Below, one piece after another: positions 15,293 through 25,060 of a stretch of DNA of 64,000 nucleotides. This DNA comes from Bacteroidota bacterium (GTDB lineage: Bacteria > Bacteroidota > Bacteroidia > UBA4408), in assembly GCA_016718805.1 (NCBI GenBank), contig JADKCP010000001.1, positions 1,042,001-1,106,000 of the forward strand, written 5' to 3'. The first letter of the stretch is position 1. Each line of letters opens with the position of its first letter. The notes beneath the pieces are model-generated. The model was not told the origin of the DNA. It saw only the letters and a program-made list of their open reading frames with translations, and ran no database searches. Made by a program: the position numbers and the translations under genes.

Positions 15293-16948
15293 GTGATACA
15301 AAACTCAATAAAAGCAGCTATCTTTTCGATGTGCTGCTTTTTTTATATACATGTTGCAGCACAGCCAAACTTGGGTGAGATACATGGAAATTTTCAAACC
15401 GATGTACAATATTACAATACCGATACTATCATTGGAGCTCCTATTGTTCCCGAGAAAGTATTGATGAATGGTTTTGCCAACATTAATTATACCCGCGATA
15501 ATTTTATGTGTGGTGTGCGGTATGAAAGCTATTTAAATGCCTTGCAAGGATTTGATACTCGCTACAAGGGAAATGGATTTGGTTTTAGGTTCGCAACATT
15601 TACCAAAGATAATTTAACTGTTACGGCCGGTAATTTTTATGAGCAGTTTGGAAGCGGATTAATACTACGAAGTTTCGAAGAACGAACTTTGGGTATTGAT
15701 AATGCTTTGGATGGTTTACGCTTAAAATATGCGCCTATTTCAGGAATCTACTTAAAGGGATTTATTGCTAAACAGCGATTCTTTTTTGGACAAGGTGAAG
15801 GTATTGTGAGAGGTTTTGACGGTGAAATAAATATTAACGAATTAAGTGAAAAACTTGCACAGGCTAAGCTTAAGGTAATTGTAGGTGGAAGCTTTGTAAG
15901 TAAGTATCAACAAGACAATGATATTGTGTATAAATTACCTGAAAATGTTGGATCTGGAGGAGGTCGATTAAAGGTATCATACGGCAAATTTACTATCAAT
16001 GGTGAGTATGTTTATAAGATAAATGATCCGTCTATTTTCAATAATTTTATTTATAAAGATGGAAATGCAACCTTACTAGGTATTAGCTATTCCCAAAAAG
16101 GTTTAGGAATAAACTTAGGAGCAAAACGCATCGACAACATGAGCTTCAGAAGCGATCGTACGGCGACTGGAAATAACCTCATGATTAATTTTTTACCGGC
16201 ACTCACAAAACAACATAGCTACAATTTGGCAGCAAGTATTTATCCTTATGCTTCACAACCCAATGGAGAAGTTTCATTTCAAGGAGATGTTATTTATACC
16301 ATTAAAAAGGATACTTGGCTAGGAGGAAAATACGGGACTACCATAAATGTAAATTATTCGGAAGTACACGATATAAATCGCGAAGTTGTGAATGATACTA
16401 CAAGCCTGCTTGAACCTTATACACTGGGCTATAAAAGCGATTTTTTTAAAATTGGGAACCGTGTATTTTTTAAAGATTTTAATATAGAAATCACTCGAAA
16501 GATTTCTAAAAAATGGAAAACTATTTTGTTTTATACCAACCAGGTTTACAATTTAGATGTAGTACAGGGTCACCCCGGCGAACCAATGGTGTACAGCAAT
16601 ATTGCTGTAGCAGATATTACTTATAAATTGAATGCAAGCAATGCAATTCGACTTGAAGTTGAGGGTTTATTTACAAAACAAGACATGGGCGATTGGGCTG
16701 CTCTTTTGTTAGAATATACTTATGCACCACATTGGTCGGTGGCTGTGTTAGATCAATACAATTACGGGAATCCGGAATCTGAAAAGCAAATACATTATTT
16801 TACCGGAAATATTACCTATACAAAAAACTCAAATCGAATTTCAATAGGCTATGGCCGCCAGCGAGCCGGACTTTTATGTATTGGTGGTGTTTGTAGAATA
16901 GTGCCTGCTTCAAATGGATTAACACTTTCAGTTAGCAGTAGTTTTTAG
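15293..16948 (+). CDS. DUF6029 family outer-membrane protein
   Basis: A 551-residue exported protein starting at a GTG 17 bp after the TlpA-like gene. The signal peptide ends in HVAAQ. The whole mature part is made of amphipathic beta-strands typical of an outer-membrane barrel, and the N-terminal third (GNFQTDVQYYNTDT, then GNFYEQFGSGLILRSFEER) matches the DUF6029 family as I know it. This family is repeatedly found next to Omp28 and TlpA-like genes in Bacteroidota, and its function is not established. A Cys pair lies near the C-terminus (LLCIGGVCRI). Confidence 0.82.
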   Translation: MIQNSIKAAIFSMCCFFYIHVAAQPNLGEIHGNFQTDVQYYNTDTIIGAPIVPEKVLMNGFANINYTRDNFMCGVRYESYLNALQGFDTRYKGNGFGFRFATFTKDNLTVTAGNFYEQFGSGLILRSFEERTLGIDNALDGLRLKYAPISGIYLKGFIAKQRFFFGQGEGIVRGFDGEININELSEKLAQAKLKVIVGGSFVSKYQQDNDIVYKLPENVGSGGGRLKVSYGKFTINGEYVYKINDPSIFNNFIYKDGNATLLGISYSQKGLGINLGAKRIDNMSFRSDRTATGNNLMINFLPALTKQHSYNLAASIYPYASQPNGEVSFQGDVIYTIKKDTWLGGKYGTTINVNYSEVHDINREVVNDTTSLLEPYTLGYKSDFFKIGNRVFFKDFNIEITRKISKKWKTILFYTNQVYNLDVVQGHPGEPMVYSNIAVADITYKLNASNAIRLEVEGLFTKQDMGDWAALLLEYTYAPHWSVAVLDQYNYGNPESEKQIHYFTGNITYTKNSNRISIGYGRQRAGLLCIGGVCRIVPASNGLTLSVSSSF

Positions 16949-16966
16949 TTCTTTAATCTGAAATCA

Positions 16967-17821
16967 ATGAAAAAAATAATTTCACTCTTAAGTATACTTG
17001 TTACACTCACTTTTAGTGCTTGTGATAAGGTGAAAAGTCCTTACAACGAACTCGAAGTTCCACCGGTTGATACATCTACAAGCGCAACAAAAGTGCGTAA
17101 AGTGTTAATTGAAGATTATACCGGACACCGTTGCCCTAATTGCCCACGTGCTGCAGAGCAAATTAAATTGTTGAAACAGGCGCGTCCTGGAAGAGTTGTA
17201 GCCATTGGAGTGCATGTGACCAATCAATTTGCTGCTCCCGGATCAGGTATATACAACATTGATTTTAGAACGGCTTTAGGCAATTCATTAGACAGTACTT
17301 TTAAAGTAAGTTTATTGGGATTACCAACCGGTATGGTTAACCGCAAGAAAGTGGGTGCTGTATACAATATACCCTATACACAATGGGGGGCTTATTTAGA
17401 TACCTTTATTCAGAAGCCCGCCGAGGCATATATTAAAATTGAAAATAGTTATGAAGCAGCAACACGTACGGTTACTGCAACGGTTACTTCCGAATTCTTA
17501 ACCAGTCTTTCTGGAAATTATAAATTATCGGTATATATCATCGAAGACAGTATAGCACATGCTCAAAAAGATCAGCTCATACCTTCACCTAGCAACGATT
17601 CTGATTATGTGCACGAACATGTTTTAAGAGGCTCTTTAAATAGTGTTTTTGGAGAACAATTAAATAATGCCCCGGTAAATTCAACAAGTTCATTTACCAA
17701 AACTTATTCTAAAGTTTTATCAGCAGCATGGCGCGAAAAGAAATGCCAGATTGTTGCATTCATTTACGATGAAGCCACTAAAGAGGTTATTCAAGCTGAA
17801 GAAAAAGAAGTAATAGAGTGA
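16967..17821 (+). CDS. Omp28-related lipoprotein with CxxC motif
   Basis: A 284-residue lipoprotein (lipobox TFSAC, then DKVKSPYNEL). A thioredoxin-like Omp28 domain follows: LIEDYTGHRCPNCPRAAEQ contains the CPNC motif, and LLGLPTGMVNRK is the cis-proline-type loop. The C-terminal half is a beta domain that includes a conserved VHEHVLRG. Omp28 of Porphyromonas gingivalis is a surface protein in this family. Here it sits 19 bp after the DUF6029 gene and 17 bp before cysC, so it may be co-transcribed with both. Confidence 0.88.
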   Translation: MKKIISLLSILVTLTFSACDKVKSPYNELEVPPVDTSTSATKVRKVLIEDYTGHRCPNCPRAAEQIKLLKQARPGRVVAIGVHVTNQFAAPGSGIYNIDFRTALGNSLDSTFKVSLLGLPTGMVNRKKVGAVYNIPYTQWGAYLDTFIQKPAEAYIKIENSYEAATRTVTATVTSEFLTSLSGNYKLSVYIIEDSIAHAQKDQLIPSPSNDSDYVHEHVLRGSLNSVFGEQLNNAPVNSTSSFTKTYSKVLSAAWREKKCQIVAFIYDEATKEVIQAEEKEVIE

Positions 17822-17837
17822 TACTTAATCTAAACAA

Positions 17838-18395
17838 GTGCAAATAGCAGATTCGGCCTTTGTTTCAAAATTTCTTGTTGGTGAAAATTGCCCTGTTATT
17901 TGGTTCGTTGGATTATCAGGTTCCGGTAAAAGCACAGTAGCAAAATCTTATGTTGAATACCTTACAAGTAAAGGACTAGCTTGTGTTCATTTAGATGGGG
18001 ATGATCTAAGGAAAGGTCTCAATTCAAATCTTGGATTTACTGAAACAGAACGTCTAGAAAATCTTCGCCGTGCCGCAGAAGTTGCGGTTCTTTTTAAAAA
18101 TGCAGGTGTTGTACCTGTTTGTTCGTTTATTAGTCCAACCCATGAAGTTCGTAAAACCATTGCTTCAATTTGTGGAAATAGTTATCGTGAAATTTACCTT
18201 AAATGTTCACTTGAATGTTGCGAACAGCGCGATGTAAAAGGGCATTATAAAAAAGCCCGAAATGCTGAGATTGCTAATTTTACCGGAATTTCCTCTCCTT
18301 TTGAAGGTCCCTTAAATTCATTTGCTACGTTAGATACCGAAAACAATTCACTTGAAATATGTCGGCAACAATTGATTCAACTATTTGAGTTTTGA
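17838..18395 (+). CDS. cysC: Adenylylsulfate kinase
   Basis: Phosphorylates APS to PAPS with ATP. The 185-residue protein has the P-loop GLSGSGKST (residues 25-33), the DGDDLRKGLN block, GFTETERLENLRR, and the SFISPTHEVR segment, all hallmarks of CysC. It is a stand-alone kinase, not fused to CysN. The start is GTG 17838, 16 bp after the lipoprotein stop. The order cysC-cysD-cysN with short gaps suggests one transcript. Confidence 0.95.
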   Translation: MQIADSAFVSKFLVGENCPVIWFVGLSGSGKSTVAKSYVEYLTSKGLACVHLDGDDLRKGLNSNLGFTETERLENLRRAAEVAVLFKNAGVVPVCSFISPTHEVRKTIASICGNSYREIYLKCSLECCEQRDVKGHYKKARNAEIANFTGISSPFEGPLNSFATLDTENNSLEICRQQLIQLFEF

Positions 18396-18459
18396 ATCTT
18401 TAGAGTAAATTTGTTGTTAGCCTCATGCTGATGTATCAGCTGTTGCTTTTTCGCTAGGT

Positions 18460-19362
18460 ATGAATTACAATTTAAGTCATCTACAACTTCTTGAAGCTGA
18501 ATCAATTTTTGTGTTGCGCGAAGTTGCAGCACAATTTGAAAAGCCGGTTTTGCTTTTTTCGGGTGGTAAGGATTCAATTGTACTCAGTTATTTAGCACAA
18601 AAAGCCTTTTATCCGGCAGCAATTCCTTTTCCATTGATGCACATTGACACCGGACATAATTTTAGTGAAACACTTGAATTTAGGGATCAGTTTGTAAAGC
18701 AATTAAATGTACAATTGATAGTTCGAAAAGTGCAAGATACTATTGATGCAGGAAGAGTACAAGAGGAAAGAAAAATCAACGGAAGTCGCAATCAGTTGCA
18801 GTCAGTTACCTTACTCGATGCCATTGAAGAATTTGGTTTTGATGTAGCCATAGGTGGTGCGCGAAGAGACGAAGAAAAAGCAAGAGCCAAAGAACGATTT
18901 TTTTCTTACCGAGATGAATTTGGACAGTGGGATCCTAAAAATCAACGTCCCGAAATATGGACCCTTTTGAATGGTAAAAAAAATAAAGGCGAACATTTTA
19001 GAGCCTTCCCTCTAAGTAATTGGACTGAATTGGATATTTGGCAATATATAGCTCAAGAAAATTTCAGTATGCCCTCTCTGTATTTTTCACACAAGCGAAG
19101 TATTATTAATCGCAAAGGATTATTGTTGGCAAATTCTGATTTTGTTTCTTTATTATCAGCTGAAAAGTATGAAGAAATGCATGTTCGCTTTCGTACAATT
19201 GGTGATATGACTTGTACCGGTGCAATAGAATCATTCGCCAAAAATGTGGAAGAAGTGGTACAAGAAATTAGTTTAGCCAAACTTACAGAACGAGGTACAC
19301 GCGACGACGACAAAAGCTCTGAAGCGGCAATGGAAGACAGAAAAAAACAAGGTTATTTTTAA
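18460..19362 (+). CDS. cysD: Sulfate adenylyltransferase subunit 2
   Basis: A 300-residue PP-loop ATP pyrophosphatase that makes APS from sulfate and ATP together with CysN. Visible are SGGKDS at residues 34-39, IDTGHNFSETLEFRD, GGARRDEEKARAKER, and the end DRKKQGYF typical of CysD. ATG 18460 gives the usual length. It lies 64 bp after cysC and 57 bp before cysN. Confidence 0.96.
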   Translation: MNYNLSHLQLLEAESIFVLREVAAQFEKPVLLFSGGKDSIVLSYLAQKAFYPAAIPFPLMHIDTGHNFSETLEFRDQFVKQLNVQLIVRKVQDTIDAGRVQEERKINGSRNQLQSVTLLDAIEEFGFDVAIGGARRDEEKARAKERFFSYRDEFGQWDPKNQRPEIWTLLNGKKNKGEHFRAFPLSNWTELDIWQYIAQENFSMPSLYFSHKRSIINRKGLLLANSDFVSLLSAEKYEEMHVRFRTIGDMTCTGAIESFAKNVEEVVQEISLAKLTERGTRDDDKSSEAAMEDRKKQGYF

Positions 19363-19419
19363 TCTTATACTAGTAAGCTAAAACAATAGTTTGATAGAAA
19401 ATCCAAAGTAAACTTTTGA

Positions 19420-20715
19420 ATGTATAAAGAAGGCGTTTTAGACAATACGGAAAAAGTAAGCAACTATCATAAAATTGATTTGTTGCGTTTTGCTACTGCA
19501 GGAAGTGTGGATGATGGTAAAAGTACACTAATTGGTCGTCTGTTGTTTGATACTCAATCCATCTTAGATGATCAACTTAAAGCTATTGAAAATACCAGCA
19601 AACAGCGTGGTAATGCTTACCTTGATTTATCCCTACTCACAGATGGACTCAGAGCCGAACGTGAACAAGGGATAACCATTGATGTTGCTTATCGTTATTT
19701 TTCAACACCTAAAAGGAAATTTATTATTGCCGATTGTCCTGGTCATGTGCAGTACACACGCAACATGATTACCGGAGCTTCAACCGCTAATTTAGTTTTG
19801 ATTTTGATTGATGCTCAAAAAGGAGTCACTGAGCAAACACGCCGACATGCATTTTTAGCTTCTTTGCTTCAAATAAAGCATGCAGTTGTATGCATCAATA
19901 AAATGGACACAGTAGCTTATAGCGAAGATATTTTCACTCAAATTCGACGCGAATTTTTAGTCTTTGCATCAAAGCTCTCCATACCCGATATACAATTTAT
20001 TCCAATCAGTGCCTTAACAGGCGACAATGTGGTTACTGCCTCAACGCAACTGCTTTGGTATAAGGGTCCAAGCTTATTGTATACACTTGAGCATGTAAAT
20101 ATAGTAAGCGATTACAACCGAATTGATTGCCGCTTTCCAATACAATTGGTGATTCGGCCACAAAACCCACAATTTGCTGAATACCGTGGATATGCAGGTC
20201 GTATAGAAGGAGGTATTTTTAAACCGGGAGATGAAGTAGTGGCATTACCTTCAGGATTTACTACCAAAATAAAAGCGATTTTTTCAGGTACTAAAGAAAT
20301 ATCAGAAGCATTCGCACCTATGAGTGTTGAGCTATTACTTGAAGATCAATTAGATATTAGCCGTGGTGATATGCTAGTGAAACCAAACAATAGGGCAAAC
20401 CAGTCGCAAGATATTGAAGTAATGATTTGTTGGATGCATCAAAAACCCTTGCAGTTAAATGGCAAATACTTGTTACGACATACTAGCAATGCTGCGCGTT
20501 GTATTGTGAAAGACATTCGGTATAAAGTGAATATTAATACGCTGCACCGCGACCAAGAATCTACCTTAATTCAACTCAACGATATTGGACGAATATTGAT
20601 TCGTACCACGCAGCCCTTGTTATACGATAGTTTCGCTAAAAACAAAAGTACAGGAAGTCTCTTGCTGATTGACGAATATACCAATGAAACGCTTGCAGCA
20701 GGAATGATACTTTAG
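19420..20715 (+). CDS. cysN: Sulfate adenylyltransferase subunit 1 (GTPase)
   Basis: A 431-residue EF-Tu-like GTPase driving APS synthesis by CysD. Motifs: GSVDDGKST (residues 28-36), EREQGITIDVAYRYF, DCPGH, NKMD, then beta-barrel domains 2 and 3. No kinase domain is fused at the C-terminus, in line with the separate cysC. It converges with the sulfotransferase gene at 20734 with an 18-bp gap. No PAPS reductase (cysH) or sulfite reductase genes are in the window. Confidence 0.95.
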   Translation: MYKEGVLDNTEKVSNYHKIDLLRFATAGSVDDGKSTLIGRLLFDTQSILDDQLKAIENTSKQRGNAYLDLSLLTDGLRAEREQGITIDVAYRYFSTPKRKFIIADCPGHVQYTRNMITGASTANLVLILIDAQKGVTEQTRRHAFLASLLQIKHAVVCINKMDTVAYSEDIFTQIRREFLVFASKLSIPDIQFIPISALTGDNVVTASTQLLWYKGPSLLYTLEHVNIVSDYNRIDCRFPIQLVIRPQNPQFAEYRGYAGRIEGGIFKPGDEVVALPSGFTTKIKAIFSGTKEISEAFAPMSVELLLEDQLDISRGDMLVKPNNRANQSQDIEVMICWMHQKPLQLNGKYLLRHTSNAARCIVKDIRYKVNINTLHRDQESTLIQLNDIGRILIRTTQPLLYDSFAKNKSTGSLLLIDEYTNETLAAGMIL

Positions 20716-20733
20716 ACTGCAAACTAAGAAACA

Positions 20734-21846
20734 TTAAGGTGTATACCCTAGTTCATCAAACGCAAATTTCCAACGCAGGGTAATTTTCTGTCTTGTTTTT
20801 TCATCGAGCACAAAGCGATTGGTTTCGTAATTTTTGTATTCGTTTAATTCGTCTTCAATTGATTTTACAGCTGCATTAAAGTCTTTTAAATTCAATTGAT
20901 CATATATATTTTTTAGCGATAAAAGCGGGTCATTTATAAAGGCTGCATAATCAATTTCCACTAAATTTTCTTTTGGTATGAGCAATTTTTCGTTGAAATA
21001 TTTTTTATATAAAGCTTCATAACAAACGAATGTAGCCTCCTCGAGCGTATTCATTTTTACTTTTTGAAAGGAAAGTAATGGAAGTATTTTTTTTAATAGA
21101 TGCAGTGTACTCGAATAAACTTCATAAGGATGGCGGTGTATGTGTATAAATTTTGCATCCGGATACAGTTCTAAAATTTGCTTTACACGTGCTGTATTTG
21201 CAGGGCTTTTCAGCAAAAGTGTTTTTCCATGATTGGCGAAATTTAACTTACGCAATAAATAATCGAAATTTAATTTCCAATGTTCAGCCTTGTTATTTTG
21301 CTTTTCGAAGGTGACATTTTTTAAAAAGTTTAGGGTGTAATTTCTAGGAAAATAAAAGCTGCTTATCATACTTTCAGGGCCAAAAGCACTCATCGCAAAA
21401 TCTTCTTCTTTGGGAAGTTGGCTGCCCATCTTTAAGTTATCCATTGGCCGCTTTTTAGGTAAGGCTTTTGAAATGCCCGGTATTAGCCAGTTGGCACCGG
21501 TTAAAAAAACATGAGGGAGCATCGCTTGAATTGTAGTGCAATAACCAAATTGTTTGTCTTTGCTCATCAAATAATGCAAAAAGGTAGTTCCGCTTCTGGG
21601 ATGTCCAATAATAAAAACAGGCGCTTTTATAGTTTGAAGCGGTAGAATTTTACGTAATTTATTTCGTTCGTACCATCTAAAAGGTAACCCCAAAAAAATT
21701 GCACCACTAATAAAAATTGCCTTAGGAATAAAAAACGGATGAATGGCAAATTTATTTTCTTTTAGCAAACGTATCCAAGCGCTCAATCTTGAGCCAAACG
21801 CAGCGTGTGAAGTAAAAGAAAAGTAATTTTTGATACTAAACTGCAC
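20734..21846 (-). CDS. PAPS-dependent sulfotransferase family protein
   Basis: A 370-residue protein with the 5'-phosphosulfate-binding loop IIGHPRSGTTFLHYLM near residues 80-95, and a 3'-phosphate-binding region (SPANTARVKQILELYPDAKF followed by IHIHRHPYEVYSS) around residues 215-245. A hydrophobic stretch (residues 37-56) may contact the membrane. It would transfer sulfate from PAPS to an unknown hydroxyl acceptor such as a lipid, sugar or pigment. Facing cysN with an 18-bp gap, it is the likely consumer of PAPS made by CysDN and CysC. It has its own canonical promoter. Confidence 0.87.
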   Translation of the reverse strand: MQFSIKNYFSFTSHAAFGSRLSAWIRLLKENKFAIHPFFIPKAIFISGAIFLGLPFRWYERNKLRKILPLQTIKAPVFIIGHPRSGTTFLHYLMSKDKQFGYCTTIQAMLPHVFLTGANWLIPGISKALPKKRPMDNLKMGSQLPKEEDFAMSAFGPESMISSFYFPRNYTLNFLKNVTFEKQNNKAEHWKLNFDYLLRKLNFANHGKTLLLKSPANTARVKQILELYPDAKFIHIHRHPYEVYSSTLHLLKKILPLLSFQKVKMNTLEEATFVCYEALYKKYFNEKLLIPKENLVEIDYAAFINDPLLSLKNIYDQLNLKDFNAAVKSIEDELNEYKNYETNRFVLDEKTRQKITLRWKFAFDELGYTP

Positions 21847-21859
21847 AAGTAAATTTTTT

Positions 21860-21890
21860 CAAAGCTACTTTAAAATACAAGCTTAACAAA
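21860..21890 (-). promoter_or_regulatory. Canonical Bacteroidota promoter for the sulfotransferase
   Basis: Read leftwards: TTTG (21890-21887), 19 nt, TAGCTTTG (21867-21860). The spacing is ideal, and the start codon at 21846 follows within 14 nt, giving a very short leader. Confidence 0.7.
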
Positions 21891-21933
21891 TGACTTTGGT
21901 TTTACTTTCAATTCCTATCCTTATTTTTAAGCC

Positions 21934-24426
21934 GTGACCAGAATTAACTACTATTTATTTTTTTATGTTTTTTTACTTTTCATTTCGAATGCACACGCGC
22001 AATCTATTCGCATTCGTGGTGTAGTGTTGGATGCAAGTACTGGAGAGCCCATACCCTTTGCCAATGGAATATTGCAAGGAACACAAAGTGGATTTTCTGC
22101 AGATAGCAGCGGACGCTTTCAATTTCAAATTAGTGAAGGCCGTAAGCGGGATACTTTGTTGATTTCGGCTATGGGATATACTTTGCAGAAGGAAGCTATA
22201 TTACCTATGTCGGATCAATATTTTACAATTGAATTAAGTCCTACACTTGTAAATTTAAAAGAAGCAATCATACGCCCCGGTGAAAATCCTGCCTTTCGAA
22301 TACTTCGAAAAGTAATTGCAGCCAAGCAAAGCAACTACATCGAAACAGCTGAATCGTATCAGTACGAATGCTATCATAAAGTAGAATTTGATATGAATAA
22401 TTTCACTGAAAAAACAAAGCAAAATGTTTTTTTACGCTCCTTCAACTTTATTTTTAATAATGCCGATACTACAGTTGATGGAGTAAATTACCTTCCTATA
22501 TTACTTACCGAATCGAATTCTGAAGTATATTATCGGAAGCAACCACAGGCGATGAGAGAGCTAGTAAAAGCACGCCGTTCAGTTGGTTTAAAAGGTCCCA
22601 AAATAATGAAGTTTGCCGAGGACATGTATATTGCTCCCGATATTTACAAAGACTATGTTGTAGTACTTGATAAGAATTTTCCAAGTCCTTTACACGATAA
22701 TTACACTGCCGACTACCGTTATTATTTAATTGATAGTTTGCTTGTTGAAGGAGACTCATGTTATTACCTGCAATTTAAGCCGAAGCTTAAAGAAGCTGTT
22801 GCTTTTACAGGTGAAATGTACATTCTTAAAAATACTTTTGCTCTAAAGCAAATCGATTTTTCATTTAGCATATCGGCAAATGTAAATTTTGTGCGCAATT
22901 ATTGGATTCGTCAAAATTATATGCTGCATGCAAGTCGTTACAATGTACTTAGCAAGAGTCAGGTTATCGGCGATTTTACAGTGCTTGAAAACTCAAGCGA
23001 AATGACCGGTTTTTTTGGAAGAAAAACATCTGAATACAAAAATTACAAATTTGATGTACAACAGCCCAATGAATTTTACAAGCAGCTCGACCGCCTTAGT
23101 TTTGAAGACAGTGTCTCACAACGCAGTGAAAGCTATTGGGAATCGGTTAGAATCGATAGCTTAAGCAAACAAGAAAAATCGATTGTGAAAATGATGGATA
23201 CATTGGAGCAGCAACCCAAGTATCGATTGCTTAAAAACGGTGTAAAAAGCATTACCTCGGGTTGGATTCCTTTGAAGCAATTTGAGATAGGCGATTTTTA
23301 TTCGTTTTACAGTTACAATTCGGTGGAGCGTTCTCGTGTAAAATTAGGATTTCGTGCACAACAACTGCTAAACAGACGATTGAATTTAAAGAGTTATTTA
23401 GCTTATGGAACGCATGATAATGAATATAAGTATCTCCTTGAACCTGCTTATATACTTTCGCGAAAGCGCAGCAAAGAAACGCGTATTGGGGGTAAAATTA
23501 GAAAGGATGCTATGCAACCCGGCCGAAGTTCGACTATTTTTCCATTAGACCATATTTTAAACTCATTTACCAATCTAGGAAAATTTACACATCGTGGCTT
23601 GGTTAATGAAAAGGAATTTTATTTAGAACGACAATGGATTTCTGGATTTACAAGCAGGGCCACAATTTTTCAATCTGTTCGTGAACCATTTGGCGAACCG
23701 GATTATTTGCTTCAATTGGCCGAAAATATTTTTTACCGAAAGCCATCATATACTCAAGCCGGATTTCAGATAGCGCTTCGCTATGCGCATGGAGAGCGAA
23801 ATTTATCAGCTCATTTTGGTGATGGAGTTAAGGCTTCTGCTTTGCCTGAGTTCCCAGTAGTAAGTTTTTTTTATGAAAAGGCTATGCTTGATTTTTTAGG
23901 AGGAGAATTTAATTCGGATAAACTAAAACTAAGAATTGAATCGAGATTACGCATAAAAAAATGGGGATATAGTGTAGTGCGAATCGAAGGTGGAATGTTA
24001 TTCGGTACTCTGCCATTTCAATTCCTCGAAACCCCTACAGCCAATCCGAGTTTATTTAACGATGAAACTGCATTTAATTTAATGAACTATTTGGAATTTG
24101 TGAGTGATCGCTATTGCAGCGGAATGTGGGAGCATCACTTCGAAGGAATATTTTTGAATAGAATACCAGTACTAAAAAAACTTAAATGGCGGGAAGTACT
24201 TTTGGGAAAAATTTATGCCGGCGATTTGTCGCAAGCTAACAAGTATAGCAAGTATCAGCGACCTGCTAATGTTGAAACTTTAACTAAACCTTATTTAGAA
24301 GTTGGGATCGGAATTGAAAATATTTTTAAATTTTCGAGAGTTGATTTTTTATGGAGACTCAGCTATAGAGACGAAGTAGGCACCTTTAACTTTATTGCGA
24401 AGCCCATGTTTCAATTTAAGTTTTAA
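21934..24426 (+). CDS. DUF5686 outer-membrane protein with carboxypeptidase-regulatory-like domain
   Basis: An 830-residue exported protein starting at GTG 21934; signal peptide to SNAHAQ. Residues 24-110 form a carboxypeptidase-regulatory-like plug-type domain (GVVLDASTGEPIPFANGILQ ... LISAMGYTLQ) as in TonB-linked receptors. The rest is a DUF5686 beta-barrel with many Arg/Tyr-rich strands ending in aromatic MFQFKF. The family is widespread in Bacteroidota, and I know of no firm function. It is divergent from the sulfotransferase, sharing an 87-bp spacer with it. Confidence 0.85.
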   Translation: MTRINYYLFFYVFLLFISNAHAQSIRIRGVVLDASTGEPIPFANGILQGTQSGFSADSSGRFQFQISEGRKRDTLLISAMGYTLQKEAILPMSDQYFTIELSPTLVNLKEAIIRPGENPAFRILRKVIAAKQSNYIETAESYQYECYHKVEFDMNNFTEKTKQNVFLRSFNFIFNNADTTVDGVNYLPILLTESNSEVYYRKQPQAMRELVKARRSVGLKGPKIMKFAEDMYIAPDIYKDYVVVLDKNFPSPLHDNYTADYRYYLIDSLLVEGDSCYYLQFKPKLKEAVAFTGEMYILKNTFALKQIDFSFSISANVNFVRNYWIRQNYMLHASRYNVLSKSQVIGDFTVLENSSEMTGFFGRKTSEYKNYKFDVQQPNEFYKQLDRLSFEDSVSQRSESYWESVRIDSLSKQEKSIVKMMDTLEQQPKYRLLKNGVKSITSGWIPLKQFEIGDFYSFYSYNSVERSRVKLGFRAQQLLNRRLNLKSYLAYGTHDNEYKYLLEPAYILSRKRSKETRIGGKIRKDAMQPGRSSTIFPLDHILNSFTNLGKFTHRGLVNEKEFYLERQWISGFTSRATIFQSVREPFGEPDYLLQLAENIFYRKPSYTQAGFQIALRYAHGERNLSAHFGDGVKASALPEFPVVSFFYEKAMLDFLGGEFNSDKLKLRIESRLRIKKWGYSVVRIEGGMLFGTLPFQFLETPTANPSLFNDETAFNLMNYLEFVSDRYCSGMWEHHFEGIFLNRIPVLKKLKWREVLLGKIYAGDLSQANKYSKYQRPANVETLTKPYLEVGIGIENIFKFSRVDFLWRLSYRDEVGTFNFIAKPMFQFKF

Positions 24427-24488
24427 AGCTTGGTAGATGCATTACTGCCAAATTTTAATACATTCGTAATCTGCAAAATCTACTCGAT

Positions 24489-25052
24489 ATGGTGCTGTTT
24501 TTATTTAAGTTGTATTACCGATTAAAGGGTTGGAAAATTGGAACTCCTTTGCCAAACGATTTAAAAAAATGTATCGTGTTGGCTGCTCCCCATACTAGTA
24601 ATTGGGATTTTGTATACGGAATTGTTTCGGTTCATTTGTTTAAACTCAAAATTAATTACCTGGCAAAGCGCGAACTTTTTGTTTGGCCTATTAAGAATAT
24701 TTTTCTTCAAAGTGGCGGTATACCTGTTGAGCGAAAGGGACATCATCACCTGGTTGAAAATATGATTGAATTAATTAAAAGCCGCGACTCAATAATTTTG
24801 GCCATTCCTCCTGAAGGAACACGCAAAGCTGTGAAAAAATGGAAAACCGGATTTTATCATATGGCTATCGGTGCCAACGTACCGGTAGTGTTGGGTTATA
24901 TCGATTACAAAACGCGTACAGCAGGTTTCGGACCGGCAATGTATATGAGCGGCGATAAAGAAAAGGATGCGAAAATGATTCGTAGTTTTTACGAAAAAAT
25001 CCAAGCAAAATATCCCGAAAATTTTAATCTAGATGCTATTAATCTCGCTTAA
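24489..25052 (+). CDS. Lysophospholipid acyltransferase family protein
   Basis: A 187-residue PlsC-like acyltransferase. The catalytic HxxxxD motif is HTSNWD (about residues 36-41) and the acyl-acceptor motif is PPEGTRK (about 108-114), with GGIPVERKG between them. It would move a fatty acyl group to a lysophospholipid or another hydroxyl acceptor at the inner membrane. It is shorter than typical PlsC (about 240 residues), resembling compact Bacteroidota homologues. It lies 62 bp after the DUF5686 gene and converges with mrp. Confidence 0.87.
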   Translation: MVLFLFKLYYRLKGWKIGTPLPNDLKKCIVLAAPHTSNWDFVYGIVSVHLFKLKINYLAKRELFVWPIKNIFLQSGGIPVERKGHHHLVENMIELIKSRDSIILAIPPEGTRKAVKKWKTGFYHMAIGANVPVVLGYIDYKTRTAGFGPAMYMSGDKEKDAKMIRSFYEKIQAKYPENFNLDAINLA

Positions 25053-25060
25053 ACAATGCT

